Positions 1 to 8,525 of a DNA stretch of 46,511 nucleotides are shown one piece after another. The notes beneath the pieces are model-generated. The model was not told where the DNA came from. It made no database searches and worked only from the letters and a program-made list of their open reading frames with translations. Within the stretch, counting starts at the first letter, position 1. Every line of letters starts with the position of its first letter. This DNA comes from Burkholderiales bacterium. Its GTDB lineage: Bacteria > Pseudomonadota > Gammaproteobacteria > Burkholderiales > Burkholderiaceae_C. The translations under genes and the position numbers were made by a program. Where the stretch lies: positions 1-46,511 of the forward strand of contig JANYJJ010000211.1 of NCBI GenBank assembly GCA_025358485.1. The letters are read 5' to 3'.

Positions 1-2
1 TC

Positions 3-911
3 GGGCTGCTGATTTTGGCCGTCGGTGTGACCACGATGTGGCGTCGGTTAGAGCGCGAACGGGCAGCCCTGAAAGACGTGGACACCGAAGTGCTGGCCCT
101 GCGTCAACAGGCAGTCGAATTGAAGGATGCCAACACCGCAAATATCGCCAAGCTCGCAAATTCAGCCTCGTCGCCAACCGAAGCAGCCGTTGCAGAGGTC
201 AAAGCGTCTGCTTCGCCTTCTGAGCAAGACGAACAAGCCTCGTTCAGCTACACCGTGTCGCACGACCTGCGTGCGCCCATACGCGTGGTGGAAGGCTTCA
301 CCAAAATCGTCAAAGAAGATTACGGCCGTGTGATGGACCGCATTGGCAACGACCACCTCGACCGCGTGCTGGCCGCCGCCGCGCGCATGAACAGCATGAT
401 CGATGCGCTGCTGGCCTTGTCGCAGCTGAGCTCGCAGCCCTTGGCGCAGCAGCCAGTGAACCTGTCGCAATTGGCCAACTTTGTGGCCGATGACTTGGGT
501 CGCCAACACCCCGAGCGCGCAGTGAACTTGCAAATTGAGCCTGGCCTGTTGGCCCACGGCGACCCCACGCTGCTGCGCTTGGTGTTGGAAAACTTGATAG
601 GCAACGCCTGGAAATACACCGGCAAGTGCAGGCAGCCCATGGTGGTGTTTGAACGCGGCGAGCCTGCGCAGCAGTCAACGTCAGGTCCGGTTCACACCTT
701 CACCGTGCGCGACAACGGTGCCGGTTTTGACATGCGATTTTCAGACCGCTTGTTCGGCGTGTTTCAACGCCTGCACAGCGTGAATGACTTTCCGGGCACA
801 GGCGTGGGCTTGGCCTCAGTCAAGCGCATCGTGCGTCGCCACGGCGGAGAGATTTGGGCCGATGCGGAAGTCGACAAAGGCGCGGCGTTTCACTTTTCGC
901 TGCGGGCTTGA
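3..911 (+). CDS. Sensor histidine kinase, 3' part (gene enters from the left edge)
   Basis: This is the C-terminal part of a two-component sensor kinase, which autophosphorylates on histidine and passes the phosphate to a response regulator that is not in the window. The reading frame is open to the left edge, so the start is missing. The first visible residues are hydrophobic and followed by WRRLERERA, like the end of a membrane helix. A charged linker or coiled coil comes next, then the HisKA H-box SHDLRAP, with the phosphorylated His about 80 residues in. The ATPase domain shows the N-box (LENLIGNAWKYTG), the G1 box (DNGAGFDM), an F-box-like GVFQRLH and the G2 box (GTGVGLASVKRIV). No receiver domain follows. 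The kinase call is firm; the signal sensed is unknown. Confidence 0.9.
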   Translation, partial: GLLILAVGVTTMWRRLERERAALKDVDTEVLALRQQAVELKDANTANIAKLANSASSPTEAAVAEVKASASPSEQDEQASFSYTVSHDLRAPIRVVEGFTKIVKEDYGRVMDRIGNDHLDRVLAAAARMNSMIDALLALSQLSSQPLAQQPVNLSQLANFVADDLGRQHPERAVNLQIEPGLLAHGDPTLLRLVLENLIGNAWKYTGKCRQPMVVFERGEPAQQSTSGPVHTFTVRDNGAGFDMRFSDRLFGVFQRLHSVNDFPGTGVGLASVKRIVRRHGGEIWADAEVDKGAAFHFSLRA

Positions 912-937
912 ACGGCGCTGACATCGAACACAGGAGT

Positions 938-1474
938 TCAATCGTCCTCGTTCGCATCCAACTCAGGAAACAGCACGCTGGTGTAGCCAAACTGCGTGAA
1001 GTCCCGCACCCGCATGGGGTAGAGCTTGCCGATCAAATGGTCGCATTCATGCTGCACCACGCGCGCATGGAAGCCCTCTGCTTCGCGGTCTATCACCTGG
1101 CCCGCTTCGTCAAACCCGGTGTAGCGAATGCGCGCAAAGCGTGGCACCTTGCCGCGCAGACCCGGCACTGACAAACAGCCTTCCCAGCCCTCTTCTTCCG
1201 CATCACTGATCGGCGTGATGGTGGGGTTGATGAGCACCGTCTCAGGCACGGGTTGCGCGTCCGGGTAGCGCTGGTTTTGCTTGAAGCCAAAAATCACCAA
1301 AGCCAAGTCGACGCCAATTTGCGGTGCCGCCAAGCCCGCGCCATTCACCGAGTGCATGGTGTCAAACATGTCACCTATCAGCGTGCGCATTTCCCGGGTG
1401 TTGAAGCTTTGCACCGGCTTGGCAATCAACAACAAGCGCGGATCGCCCATTTTCAGAATTTCACGAATGGTCAT
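938..1474 (-). CDS. def: Peptide deformylase
   Basis: This metalloenzyme removes the N-formyl group from nascent proteins. At 178 residues it has the family's usual length and all three signature motifs: [10 protein letters not shown] (residues about 45-54), EGCLS with metal ligand Cys100, and HECDH with ligands His142 and His146 and catalytic Glu143. It is convergent with the histidine kinase, 26 bp away. It lies 70 bp downstream of the RidA-like gene on the same strand, so the two may be cotranscribed. It lacks the usual downstream partner fmt, so it may be a second, stand-alone def copy; this cannot be settled from the window. The ATG at 1474 has only a weak ribosome binding site. Confidence 0.96.
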   Translation of the reverse strand: MTIREILKMGDPRLLLIAKPVQSFNTREMRTLIGDMFDTMHSVNGAGLAAPQIGVDLALVIFGFKQNQRYPDAQPVPETVLINPTITPISDAEEEGWEGCLSVPGLRGKVPRFARIRYTGFDEAGQVIDREAEGFHARVVQHECDHLIGKLYPMRVRDFTQFGYTSVLFPELDANEDD

Positions 1475-1544
1475 GGTGGGTTCAGGTCAAACGAAACGAT
1501 GGGTGCGATGTTGGGGGGCCGTCGCCACGCTCATTGCTCGGCGG

Positions 1545-2033
1545 TCACACTTTGGCGCTCACTGCGGCAATCAAATCCAACTCCACCGACGCGTTTTTGG
1601 GCAACTGAAACACGCCAACCGAAGTGCGCGTGTGAACACCCGCCTCACCCAAAACGGCATAAAAAACCTTTGACGCTGCATCACCGACTTCGCTGAGCTG
1701 GGTGAAGTCCTCAGCGGCTTGCACGTACACCGTCACGCGCAAAATTTGGGTCACTGCATCCAAGCCGCCTGACTGTTGGCGCAGCAAGGCCAAAGCGCGC
1801 ATGGCGCAAATCTCGGCGGCGACTTTGGCCTGCGCCAAAGAGGTTTGTCCGACAGCTCTGCCAACGCGCCCCATCACCATCACCGTGTTGCCCACACGCG
1901 GAATCTGCCCGCTGACATAAACCACATCGCCGTGCCGCACCACCGAGGTGTAGTTGCCGCCAATTTTGATTTCACCTTCAAAGCTGTGGCCCAACTCGGT
2001 GGTGGCGGTTTGAAATTTTTCTTCGCGGGTCAT
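1545..2033 (-). CDS. RidA/YjgF/YER057c/UK114-family protein
   Basis: RidA-family proteins are small trimeric enamine/imine deaminases or relatives that protect PLP enzymes. This one has about 162 residues and begins MTREEKF at the ATG at 2033. An upstream in-frame ATG at 2141 would add 36 residues without family character. Family features include VVRHGDVVYVSGQIPR near the N-terminus, a central MRALALL helix, VTVYVQAAEDF and the C-terminal TSVGVFQLPKNASVELDLIAAV. The usual substrate-binding Arg of active RidA appears replaced in the VGVFQLP stretch. That suggests a subgroup closer to the longer RidA-like proteins than to the archetypal deaminase. It precedes def on the same strand. Confidence 0.86.
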   Translation of the reverse strand: MTREEKFQTATTELGHSFEGEIKIGGNYTSVVRHGDVVYVSGQIPRVGNTVMVMGRVGRAVGQTSLAQAKVAAEICAMRALALLRQQSGGLDAVTQILRVTVYVQAAEDFTQLSEVGDAASKVFYAVLGEAGVHTRTSVGVFQLPKNASVELDLIAAVSAKV

Positions 2034-2202
2034 GGTGAGTGCGTTCCAAAAAAAGTATTCGCAAAATTTGCGGCCTAGATGTCGATTAAGCACCGTCGCC
2101 TTCGTCATCGCTTTGAGGGCAACGCAATCTACCCAATTCAATTGACCTCGACTCGGCTCAATTCACCCTGCTTCAATCTTCACCACACGCCAAGGAATCC
2201 GC

Positions 2203-2589
2203 ATGAACGCCATCATCACCATCACTGTGTTGTCTTTGATGCAGTACTTTTTCTTCGGCGCGTTGGTTGGCAAAGCGCGCGCTGCGTTGGGCATCAATGC
2301 ACCGCGCATGGAGGGCAGCGAAGCTTTCGAATGTCTGGTGCGTGTGCACTTGAACACCATGGAGCGGCTGGTGATGTTCATGCCGTTGCTTTGGATGGCA
2401 AGCAGGTTTTGGAATCCACTGTGGGTGTCAGCGGCCGGAGCCTTGTTTCTGGTGGCGCGGGTGCTTTACTGGCGCGGCTATGTGCGCAGCCCTGAGCGGC
2501 GCAAGGTGGGCAACATCCTGACGGTGGTGGCGATCGCGTTGCTGCTCTTGGCCAATCTGGCGGGTTTGGGCAAAGCTTGGCTGGGTTGA
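2203..2589 (+). CDS. MAPEG-family membrane protein
   Basis: This is a 128-residue integral membrane protein of the MAPEG family (relatives of microsomal glutathione S-transferase). The sequence suggests four hydrophobic segments: residues about 3-25, 60-78, 80-92 and 103-122. The family pattern RVHLNTMERLVMFMPLLW follows the first helix, and the YWRGYVRSPERRKVG loop between helices 3 and 4 is typical. The ATG at 2203 is preceded by AAGGA at good spacing. Bacterial members are poorly characterised; a role in glutathione-dependent detoxification is a family-level guess only. It stands alone ahead of the YCII/sigma factor pair. Confidence 0.85.
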   Translation: MNAIITITVLSLMQYFFFGALVGKARAALGINAPRMEGSEAFECLVRVHLNTMERLVMFMPLLWMASRFWNPLWVSAAGALFLVARVLYWRGYVRSPERRKVGNILTVVAIALLLLANLAGLGKAWLG

Positions 2590-2622
2590 AGCCGAAAAAA
2601 AATTTACCGCGCAGACGAAATT

Positions 2623-2649
2623 TGTCGATCATCGACCGACACATTCGTC
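2623..2649 (+). promoter_or_regulatory. Candidate ECF42-type promoter
   Basis: TGTCGA (2623-2628) is followed after 17 bp by CGTC (2646-2649), about 55 bp ahead of the YCII/DGPF start. As I recall it, the motif published for ECF42 sigma factors is TGTCGA at -35 with a CGA/TC-type -10. The -35 part is also half of a perfect 13-bp palindrome, GTCGATCATCGAC (2624-2636). Autoregulation by the downstream sigma factor is inferred. Confidence 0.6.
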
Positions 2650-2706
2650 ATGTTGATGTGAGCACCACTGCGCACACATTTTCAAATCACCCACAGGGAA
2701 TCCATC

Positions 2707-3054
2707 ATGAAATACACCTTGTTTTTGTACAACGATGAAGCCGCCATGGCCAACGCCCCCGCCGTCGCACTCCACCAAGTGCAAGCCGCTTTTCAGGCTT
2801 ACACGCAGACCCTGAAAGACGCAGGTGTGTTCGTGGCCACAGACTGGCTCCGCCCCAGCGGCACGGCGACCGTCATCACACTCAGGGACGGTGCACGGCG
2901 GGTGCAAGACGGCCCCTACGCAGCGAGCAAAGAGCAACTCGGCGGCTTTTACGTGATCGATGTGGCCAACCTGGACGAAGCGCTCAGGTGGGCCGAGGAA
3001 TGCCCCGCTGCCAAGCGCGGATTGATAGAGGTGCGGCCTTCGGCCACGGCCTGA
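2707..3054 (+). CDS. YCII/DGPF-domain protein, partner of ECF42 sigma factor
   Basis: This is a small soluble protein of 115 residues with the YCII-related fold. It begins MKYTLFLYNDEA and carries the diagnostic DGPYAASKEQLGGFYVIDV stretch (the DGPF motif, here DGPY) near residue 65. The ending DEALRWAEECPAA is also typical. Proteins of this family are encoded beside ECF42 sigma factors in many bacteria; their biochemical role is not established. The ATG at 2707 has an AGGGA ribosome binding site. The sigma factor starts 2 bp after the stop codon, so the two are probably translationally linked. A candidate ECF42 promoter lies upstream. Confidence 0.9.
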   Translation: MKYTLFLYNDEAAMANAPAVALHQVQAAFQAYTQTLKDAGVFVATDWLRPSGTATVITLRDGARRVQDGPYAASKEQLGGFYVIDVANLDEALRWAEECPAAKRGLIEVRPSATA

Positions 3055-3056
3055 AG

Positions 3057-4334
3057 GTGACGCAAAACACGCCTATTTCTCGATCGGCTGAGCGCGCGGT
3101 GGAAGCCGCGGCGCGCGACTCCTATGGACGTCTGCTTTCCTTGCTGGCTTCGCGCGGCGCAGACCTCGCAGGAGCGCAAGACGCGCTGGCCGAGGCCTTC
3201 CGCGGCGCCCTGGAACAGTGGGGCACACAGGGCGTTCCCAACAACCCAGAAGCGTGGCTGCTCACGGTGGCGCGCAACCAGCAACGTGATGTGCGCGGGA
3301 GTGCCGCCGTGCGCACCAGCCTGCCCATGGATGAAGATGAGATGGATGCCATGTTCATCACCGCCGCCTGCATCGACCTGGACGCCATTCCGGACGACCG
3401 CCTGAAGCTGCTGTTTGTTTGCGCCCACCCCGCCATCGATGCAGCCATGCGCGCGCCACTGATGCTGCAAACGGTGCTGGGCCTGGAGGCCGACGTGATT
3501 GCCCGGGCCTACCTGATTCCAGCCACAGCCATGGCGCAGCGCTTGGTGCGGGTAAAACGCAAAATCAAGCACGCTGTGATCCCGTTCGAGTTGCCCAGCT
3601 TGTCTGACATGCCCGAGCGTCTAGAGGCGGTGCTCGAAGCCGTCTACGGTGCGTTTGCCATTGGTTGGGACAGCATCGCAAGCGCCGCGCAAGGCGAGGT
3701 GGATGCGAACGAACTGGCCGATGAAGCGCGCTACCTCGCCGATCTCCTGGCCCGCCTGCTGCCTGACGATGCCGAGGTGCTGGGTTTGGCCGCCTGCATT
3801 TCGCTGTCGAACGCACGGTGTGCGGCGCGCGTGGCACCCGGTGGCGCTTACGTGCCACTCGAGTCGCAAGACACAGGTCTTTGGGATGTCAGGCAAATCG
3901 CATGGGGCGAACGCCTGCTGCAACGTGCCCAGCGACTGAACGCCCCGGGCCGGTTCCAATTGGAAGCTGCCATTCAATCGGTGCATGTGGCGCGCGCTCA
4001 AACCGGTTTCACCGATTGGTCTGCGCTCGCTTTGCTTTACGAGGGCTTGATGCGCACAGCCCCGTGCCTGGGCGCCGCTGTGGGTCGCGCCATTGCCATC
4101 GGTCAGGCACAGAGCCCTGCAGCTGGCTTGGCCGCACTGGATCAGATCGACGTTGGCGCGCGCGAGGCGTTTCAGCCCGCGTGGGCAGCGCGGGCGCATT
4201 TGTTGACGCTGGCGCAGCAGCCTCTGGAGGCCGTGAAAGCGCTGGAGCGCGCCATCGCGTTGGCTCCGAGCGCACAGCTACGCCAATATCTGGAGGGTCA
4301 GCGCGCTGCGCTGGAGAAACCCGCCGAAGCTTGA
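3057..4334 (+). CDS. ECF42-type RNA polymerase sigma factor with long C-terminal extension
   Basis: This alternative sigma factor has about 425 residues when read from the GTG at 3057, chosen because it follows the YCII stop by 2 bp; the frame is open further upstream but would overlap that gene. Residues about 10-85 form sigma region 2 (NNPEAWLLTVARNQQRD). DDRLKLLFVCAHPAI and IARAYLIPATAMAQRLVRVKRKI (about 113-170) are the conserved linker and region 4 of this group. The remaining 250 residues are helical and TPR-like (LLDEAR-type repeats, ALERAIALAP at the end), the hallmark of ECF42. No anti-sigma factor gene is adjacent, in line with the idea that the C-terminal domain itself controls activity. 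Confidence 0.9.
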   Translation: MTQNTPISRSAERAVEAAARDSYGRLLSLLASRGADLAGAQDALAEAFRGALEQWGTQGVPNNPEAWLLTVARNQQRDVRGSAAVRTSLPMDEDEMDAMFITAACIDLDAIPDDRLKLLFVCAHPAIDAAMRAPLMLQTVLGLEADVIARAYLIPATAMAQRLVRVKRKIKHAVIPFELPSLSDMPERLEAVLEAVYGAFAIGWDSIASAAQGEVDANELADEARYLADLLARLLPDDAEVLGLAACISLSNARCAARVAPGGAYVPLESQDTGLWDVRQIAWGERLLQRAQRLNAPGRFQLEAAIQSVHVARAQTGFTDWSALALLYEGLMRTAPCLGAAVGRAIAIGQAQSPAAGLAALDQIDVGAREAFQPAWAARAHLLTLAQQPLEAVKALERAIALAPSAQLRQYLEGQRAALEKPAEA

Positions 4335-4625
4335 GCAACGCGCGCCGCTTCAATGCGATGCAAGCGTCAAGCCTTTGTGACCCACCGACTGCACCAGCCG
4401 TTGCGCGAGTCTTCTTTGCGCCGCAGCGCGGCAGCATCAGAGTGGACGCTGTCAATTTTTTGGACTCCGCGAGCACCGCCGCGTCCATCAACGGGGGCTT
4501 GCTGCGACAGCCTGCATCATGAAAGTGAAACCGTTGATCGTGCTGACCACTTCGCTCACCGCCGCACCACAGGCAGAGGCCAGTTGCCACTCGGTACTCG
4601 GTACTCGGTACTCGCACCTCGGCAC
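4335..4625. other. Intergenic stretch without recognised gene
   Basis: Between the sigma factor and the next minus-strand reading frame I find no gene with coding character. The only distinct element is a heptamer tandem repeat, ACTCGGT three times at 4589-4609, followed by a decayed fourth copy. No clear terminator hairpin with a T-run is visible after the sigma factor. Confidence 0.5.
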
Positions 4626-4913
4626 TCAATTGACTACTTTCGCGTTGTCGGCGTTCAAGCTTTCCGCAGCGCCCAACTGCTGAGCGTTTTGCCGCACTTG
4701 CAGCCCGATGACGCGCAACGTGCCGTTCAAACTAAGCTGTGAGCCCAACAACTGGCCCACTTCGGCCTGTCCTGGGGCACGCGCCGACGGCTTGGTGGTC
4801 TGCACCAAATTAAACAGCGTGGCGCTGGCCTTGGCGAAAACGGTGCGCATCTCGGTGCCAAGAAACAGATTGATCAGGTGTGCGCTTCGGTGAACTGCTC
4901 TGCTTCCCTCCAC
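4626..4913 (-). CDS. Hypothetical protein, doubtful
   Basis: A 95-residue reading frame lies 36 bp downstream of the DUF2164 gene on the same strand. The composition is plausible for a helical soluble protein (TEMRTVFAKASATLFNLVQ; LRVIGLQVRQNAQQLGAAES), but I recognise no family, motif, signal peptide or membrane segment. The ATG at 4913 lacks a clear ribosome binding site. Its end coincides with the short ACTCGGT repeat tract. It could be a lineage-specific gene, a decayed remnant, or noncoding. Confidence 0.35.
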   Translation of the reverse strand: MEGSRAVHRSAHLINLFLGTEMRTVFAKASATLFNLVQTTKPSARAPGQAEVGQLLGSQLSLNGTLRVIGLQVRQNAQQLGAAESLNADNAKVVN

Positions 4914-4949
4914 GTGGACATGCGTGTGGTTTTGAAACTCGAAAGCGCT

Positions 4950-5222
4950 TCACTTCAACTTCTCGGCTTTGTCGAATTTGCGCCAATAAACAAACTCATC
5001 CTCGTGAATTTCAATGTCAATTTCAGAGACGCGTTCTTGCAGCCGTTCTTGCACGGCAGCCACCGCTTGGTTGTAGATCAAGGGGCCGACTTCTTCCAAG
5101 ACGAAACCAAGCAAACCGCTGGCAGCGATGTTGCCGATCTTTTGTTCCATGTTCTCAAGGAAGTAGCGCTCTATTGACGCCACCGCTTGGGCGCGGGCTT
5201 CTTTGGTCAGAGTGATGGTCAT
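4950..5222 (-). CDS. DUF2164-family protein
   Basis: This is a 90-residue protein matching the DUF2164 family. It opens MTITLTKEARAQAVASIERYF and contains EQKIGNIAASGLLGFVLEEVG and PLIYNQAVAAVQERLQER, followed by an acidic end with the conserved EFVYWRK. The whole length fits the family (80-90 residues). No catalytic residues are known and the function is uncharacterised. It is a single gene, possibly followed by the doubtful reading frame at 4626-4913. Confidence 0.88.
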   Translation of the reverse strand: MTITLTKEARAQAVASIERYFLENMEQKIGNIAASGLLGFVLEEVGPLIYNQAVAAVQERLQERVSEIDIEIHEDEFVYWRKFDKAEKLK

Positions 5223-5516
5223 GAAAATGGTCCGCGTTAATCCTTGTTTCGCTGCGATTCACAAATGAGCCGTGCCCGCAAAAGGGGACGCTGCCCTTTG
5301 ATCAACTATATTGGTTCCATGCTCAAGCAAGCCCCCGACGGTTCGCGCCAGCCTCACGTGCAAAGCTGAAACTTTGGCTAGACCAAGCGCGCCTGCGAAC
5401 TGCGCTGTGTCGTCAAGAAGCTGACTCAACACCTTGTCCAAATGCAGCGAAGCATTCGCCTAGTCACCCGACACGGGGCTTCTTTTGAGGCGACCCCGAC
5501 TGCTTGACGCCGCTCC

Positions 5517-7487
5517 ATGAATGACCTCAATTTTGTGACTGCACAACACGTGAAAACACCGCGCATCCTCAGCGTCATCCCGCCGATGACGCAGCTCAAC
5601 ACGCCCTACCCGTCCACCGCCTACATCACCGGTTTTTTGCGTTCACGTGGCTTCAGCGCCGCGCAAGAAGACTTGGCCTTGGCCTTGGTGTTGACGCTGT
5701 TTTCACGCCACGGTTTGCAGCAAGTGCGCGATGTGATTCACGCATCACCTGCCGCCAAACGAACGCCGCTGGTGCAAGCGTTTGATGCGCAGTTTGAGCG
5801 CTACGCCGCCACCATCACTGCCGCCATCTCATTCTTGCAAGGCCGCGACGCCACGCTGGCGCACCGCATCGGCAGCCGCGCGTTTTTGCCCGAGGGGCCG
5901 CGCTTTGCGTCGCTGGATGTTTATGTGGACGCGGGTGGGGATGAAAGCGGCGGCGACCCGCTTGCCTGGGCTTTCGGCGCATTGGGCGCGCAAGACCGCG
6001 CGCGTCACATTGCAACGCTGTACTTGAACGACATCGCCGATGTGCTGCGCGACGGCGTCGATCCGCGCTTTGAGTTTGTGCGCTACGCCGAGTCTTTGGC
6101 AGGCAGCCAAGCCAGCTTCGAGCCGCTGGCCCAAGCGCTGACCGCACCGCTGAATCTGGTTGACAGCACGCTGGTGGCATTGACTTTGGACGCCGTGAAG
6201 CGCCATGCGCCCACCTTGGTGTTGGTGTCCACGCCCTTCCCCGGTTCGGTGTATGCCGCGTTCCGAATAGCGCAGGCGATCAAGGCGCACGACCCGTCCG
6301 TTGTGTTAGCGCTCGGTGGTGGTTTTGTGAACACCGAGCTGCGTGATTTGGCCGAGCCGCGCGTGTTTGACTACTTCGACTACGTGACCCTCGACTCCGG
6401 CGAACGGCCGCTGCTGGCGCTGTTGGATCACCTGCAAGGCAAGCGTTCGCAGCAACGTTTGGTGAGGACGTTTGTCCGAACGGCGGCCACTTCAGAGTGC
6501 GCAGCTCAAGTCAAGTACATCAACATGATCGAAGCCGATGTGGCCTTCGCAGAAGTGGGCACGCCCACGTGGGACGGCCTGCCGCTGGGCCGCTATTTGT
6601 CGCTGCTGGACATGCTGAACCCCATGCACCGTCTGTGGTCAGACGGCCGCTGGAACAAACTCACTGTGGCGCACGGGTGCTACTGGAAAAAATGCAGTTT
6701 TTGCGATGTGAGCCTGGACTACATCTCGCGCTACGAGGGCGCAAGCGCTGAAACTTTGGTCGACCGCATTGAAGCCATCGTCGCTGAAACTGGCGAGACA
6801 GGCTTCCACTTTGTTGACGAAGCCGCACCGCCCAAAGCCTTGAAAACCCTGGCCGCCGAATTGCAACGCAGGCAAACCGCCATCTCGTGGTGGGGCAACA
6901 TTCGGTTTGAGAAGTCCTTCACGCCGCAGCTCTGCCAAGAGTTGGCCGACAGCGGCTGCATCGCCATTTCAGGCGGCCTGGAAGTGGCATCGGACCGCTT
7001 GCTGAAGTTGATGAAAAAAGGCGTGTCGGTTGAGCAAGTGGCGCAGGTCACCAAAGCGTTTTCAGACGCAGGCATCTTGGTACACGCCTACCTGATGTAC
7101 GGCTTCCCCACGCAGACCGTGCAAGACACGGTAGACGCGCTTGAATACGTGCGCCAGCTGTTCGAAGCGGGCTGCATCCAGTCCGGCTTTTTTCACCGCT
7201 TTGCGTGCACAGTGCACTCCCCCGTGGGCATGAACCCGCAAGACTACGGCGTCACTTTGCAGCCACTGCCCGCCGGAACCTTCGCCTGCAACGACATCGC
7301 CTTCATCGACCCCACCGGCGTGAACCACGACGTGCTCGGCGTGGCGCTGAAAAAGGCGCTGTACAACTATATGCACGGCTTGGGCTTGGAAGAAGACGTG
7401 CGCACGTGGTTTGCGGGCAAGGCACCACGCACGACGGTGGCGAAGCACCGCATTGCGCGGGCGCTGGATTCAATGGCGCGGGTTTGA
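5517..7487 (+). CDS. B12-binding-type radical SAM protein
   Basis: This is a 656-residue enzyme of the radical SAM superfamily with an N-terminal cobalamin-binding-like Rossmann region. That region shows RILSVIPPMTQLNTPYPSTAY at the start and, at about 220-300, LVLVSTPFPGSVYAAF, VVLALGGGFVN and DYVTLDSGERPLLALL. The radical SAM core begins near residue 380 with HGCYWKKCSFCD; its cysteines at about 388, 393 and 396 are spaced CX4CX2C instead of the usual CX3CX2C. FHFVDEAAPPKALK, WWGNIRFEKSFT and ISGGLEVASDRLLKLMKKGV follow, as in the barrel of this superfamily. The substrate is unknown; anaerobic-type methylation or rearrangement chemistry is possible. The gene stands alone, starting at the ATG at 5517. 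Confidence 0.88.
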   Translation: MNDLNFVTAQHVKTPRILSVIPPMTQLNTPYPSTAYITGFLRSRGFSAAQEDLALALVLTLFSRHGLQQVRDVIHASPAAKRTPLVQAFDAQFERYAATITAAISFLQGRDATLAHRIGSRAFLPEGPRFASLDVYVDAGGDESGGDPLAWAFGALGAQDRARHIATLYLNDIADVLRDGVDPRFEFVRYAESLAGSQASFEPLAQALTAPLNLVDSTLVALTLDAVKRHAPTLVLVSTPFPGSVYAAFRIAQAIKAHDPSVVLALGGGFVNTELRDLAEPRVFDYFDYVTLDSGERPLLALLDHLQGKRSQQRLVRTFVRTAATSECAAQVKYINMIEADVAFAEVGTPTWDGLPLGRYLSLLDMLNPMHRLWSDGRWNKLTVAHGCYWKKCSFCDVSLDYISRYEGASAETLVDRIEAIVAETGETGFHFVDEAAPPKALKTLAAELQRRQTAISWWGNIRFEKSFTPQLCQELADSGCIAISGGLEVASDRLLKLMKKGVSVEQVAQVTKAFSDAGILVHAYLMYGFPTQTVQDTVDALEYVRQLFEAGCIQSGFFHRFACTVHSPVGMNPQDYGVTLQPLPAGTFACNDIAFIDPTGVNHDVLGVALKKALYNYMHGLGLEEDVRTWFAGKAPRTTVAKHRIARALDSMARV

Positions 7488-7861
7488 TATGGCGAGTGAC
7501 TACAGCTTGGGTCGCAGAGTGAATGAAATCCGTCCTTCGTTCGTCCTGAATGCAGGCAAAACATGCATCGCCACTCGCCCCAAGCTAGCGCTCCCGGCAA
7601 TCCTGATCTGTCGGACAAAGGGGCAGCTTCTCTGCTGTTTACCTGTCAAGTTCCGCCAGGTCACATCGAATTCCTTCCCTCCTTTTACAGGCCGCCGCCG
7701 TGCATCGAAAGCGCACGTCCGGGCGGGCAGTGTCACGGTCAGACCAGCGATTGGTGGCGGACTCCGAGGTGTCGCTGCCGGACTACGGTAGTGGCATGGG
7801 CATGGGCATGAGCACGATCACGGCGCGCATTACAGTGCGTAGCTAAGTAAGGAGAATAGCC
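7488..7861. other. Intergenic region ahead of the first toxin-antitoxin pair
   Basis: I see no gene in these 374 bp. Near the antitoxin are three tandem GGCATG hexamers (7793-7810) and a weak inverted repeat, CGCA-N6-TGCG (7826-7839), which could bind the antitoxin. A good ribosome binding site, AAGGAG, follows at about 7849. A short partial copy of the dispersed repeat core (GTTCGTCCTGA) occurs near 7540. Confidence 0.5.
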
Positions 7862-8083
7862 ATGACGGAATCCACCATCACCGCCAAAGGGCAGACCACC
7901 GTGCCCGCAGACATCAGGGCTCGCGTGCACGCCAAACCTGGAACGCGGCTGGTCTGGTCTGTGATGCCAGATGGCACCATCATTGTTCGGGCCAAGACCC
8001 GGTCGATCCTCGACATGGCGGGCATGCTCAAGGCCCCGAAGGGCAAGCGCGTCAGTCTCGACGACATGAACCCCTGGCGCTGA
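7862..8083 (+). CDS. AbrB/MazE-type antitoxin
   Basis: This 73-residue protein begins TESTITAKGQTTVPADIR, the swapped-hairpin AbrB/SpoVT fold that binds operator DNA. The C-terminal half (ILDMAGMLKAPKGKRVSLDDMN) matches the toxin-wrapping tail of VapB-like antitoxins. AAGGAG sits 8 bp ahead of the ATG. The PIN-domain toxin starts 37 bp downstream. Its expected role is to neutralise the PIN RNase and repress the shared promoter; the operator is probably just upstream, near 7826-7839. Confidence 0.92.
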   Translation: MTESTITAKGQTTVPADIRARVHAKPGTRLVWSVMPDGTIIVRAKTRSILDMAGMLKAPKGKRVSLDDMNPWR

Positions 8084-8092
8084 GGCCAAGGC

Positions 8093-8110
8093 TGAGGATG
8101 AGGATGAGGA
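8093..8110 (+). repeat. Three TGAGGA hexamers in the toxin's translation start region
   Basis: TGAGGA occurs three times in tandem in the 37-bp gap between antitoxin and toxin. Each unit contains a GAGG-type ribosome binding site. Loss or gain of a unit would move these sites relative to the toxin ATG at 8121. Confidence 0.85.
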
Positions 8111-8120
8111 TGACGCGAAC

Positions 8121-8525
8121 ATGGCAGCACTCGACACCCATGTTTTAGTGCGTTACATCGTCGAGGACGACGCCGCGCAACTCGCTGCCGCGAAGCGGCT
8201 GATCAGCCGCTGCGTCAGCGAAGGCGTGACGTTGTTCGTACCGGTGACTGTGGTGTTGGAACTTGAATGGGTGTTGAGGTCTGGCTTCGAGTTCGCGAAG
8301 GCAGACGTGCTGCTGACACTGTCGAGCCTATTTTCTGCGTCTGAGCTGAGCTTCGAATCCGAGCGTGCGCTGGAAGTGGCGCTGCAGTTGTTCCGCGAGA
8401 GCTCGGCGGATTTTGCCGACTGCCTACACGTCGCGTTGACCACCCAAGCCAACGAACAGCCGCTGTGGACCTTCGACAAGGGTGCCGCCAAGCTCAGTGG
8501 CGCTCAGTTGCTGGCCAAGCCCTAG
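8121..8525 (+). CDS. PIN-domain toxin (VapC-like ribonuclease)
   Basis: This is a 134-residue PIN-domain protein, the toxin of a type II toxin-antitoxin pair. The first catalytic acid is in MAALDTHVLVRYI (Asp5). The second is probably the Glu in VTVVLELEWVL, and the others are in ADFADCLHVA and LWTFDKGAAKL. The PIN fold uses these acids to hold divalent metal and cut RNA. The gene follows its AbrB-type antitoxin by 37 bp. It ends tail to tail with a second PIN toxin, only 138 bp away on the other strand. Confidence 0.92.
   Translation: MAALDTHVLVRYIVEDDAAQLAAAKRLISRCVSEGVTLFVPVTVVLELEWVLRSGFEFAKADVLLTLSSLFSASELSFESERALEVALQLFRESSADFADCLHVALTTQANEQPLWTFDKGAAKLSGAQLLAKP

Noticed and set aside
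5259-5441. Short minus-strand frame of 60 codons upstream of the DUF2164 gene
   Set aside because: It has no ribosome binding site or recognised family; the protein-like composition alone is not enough.
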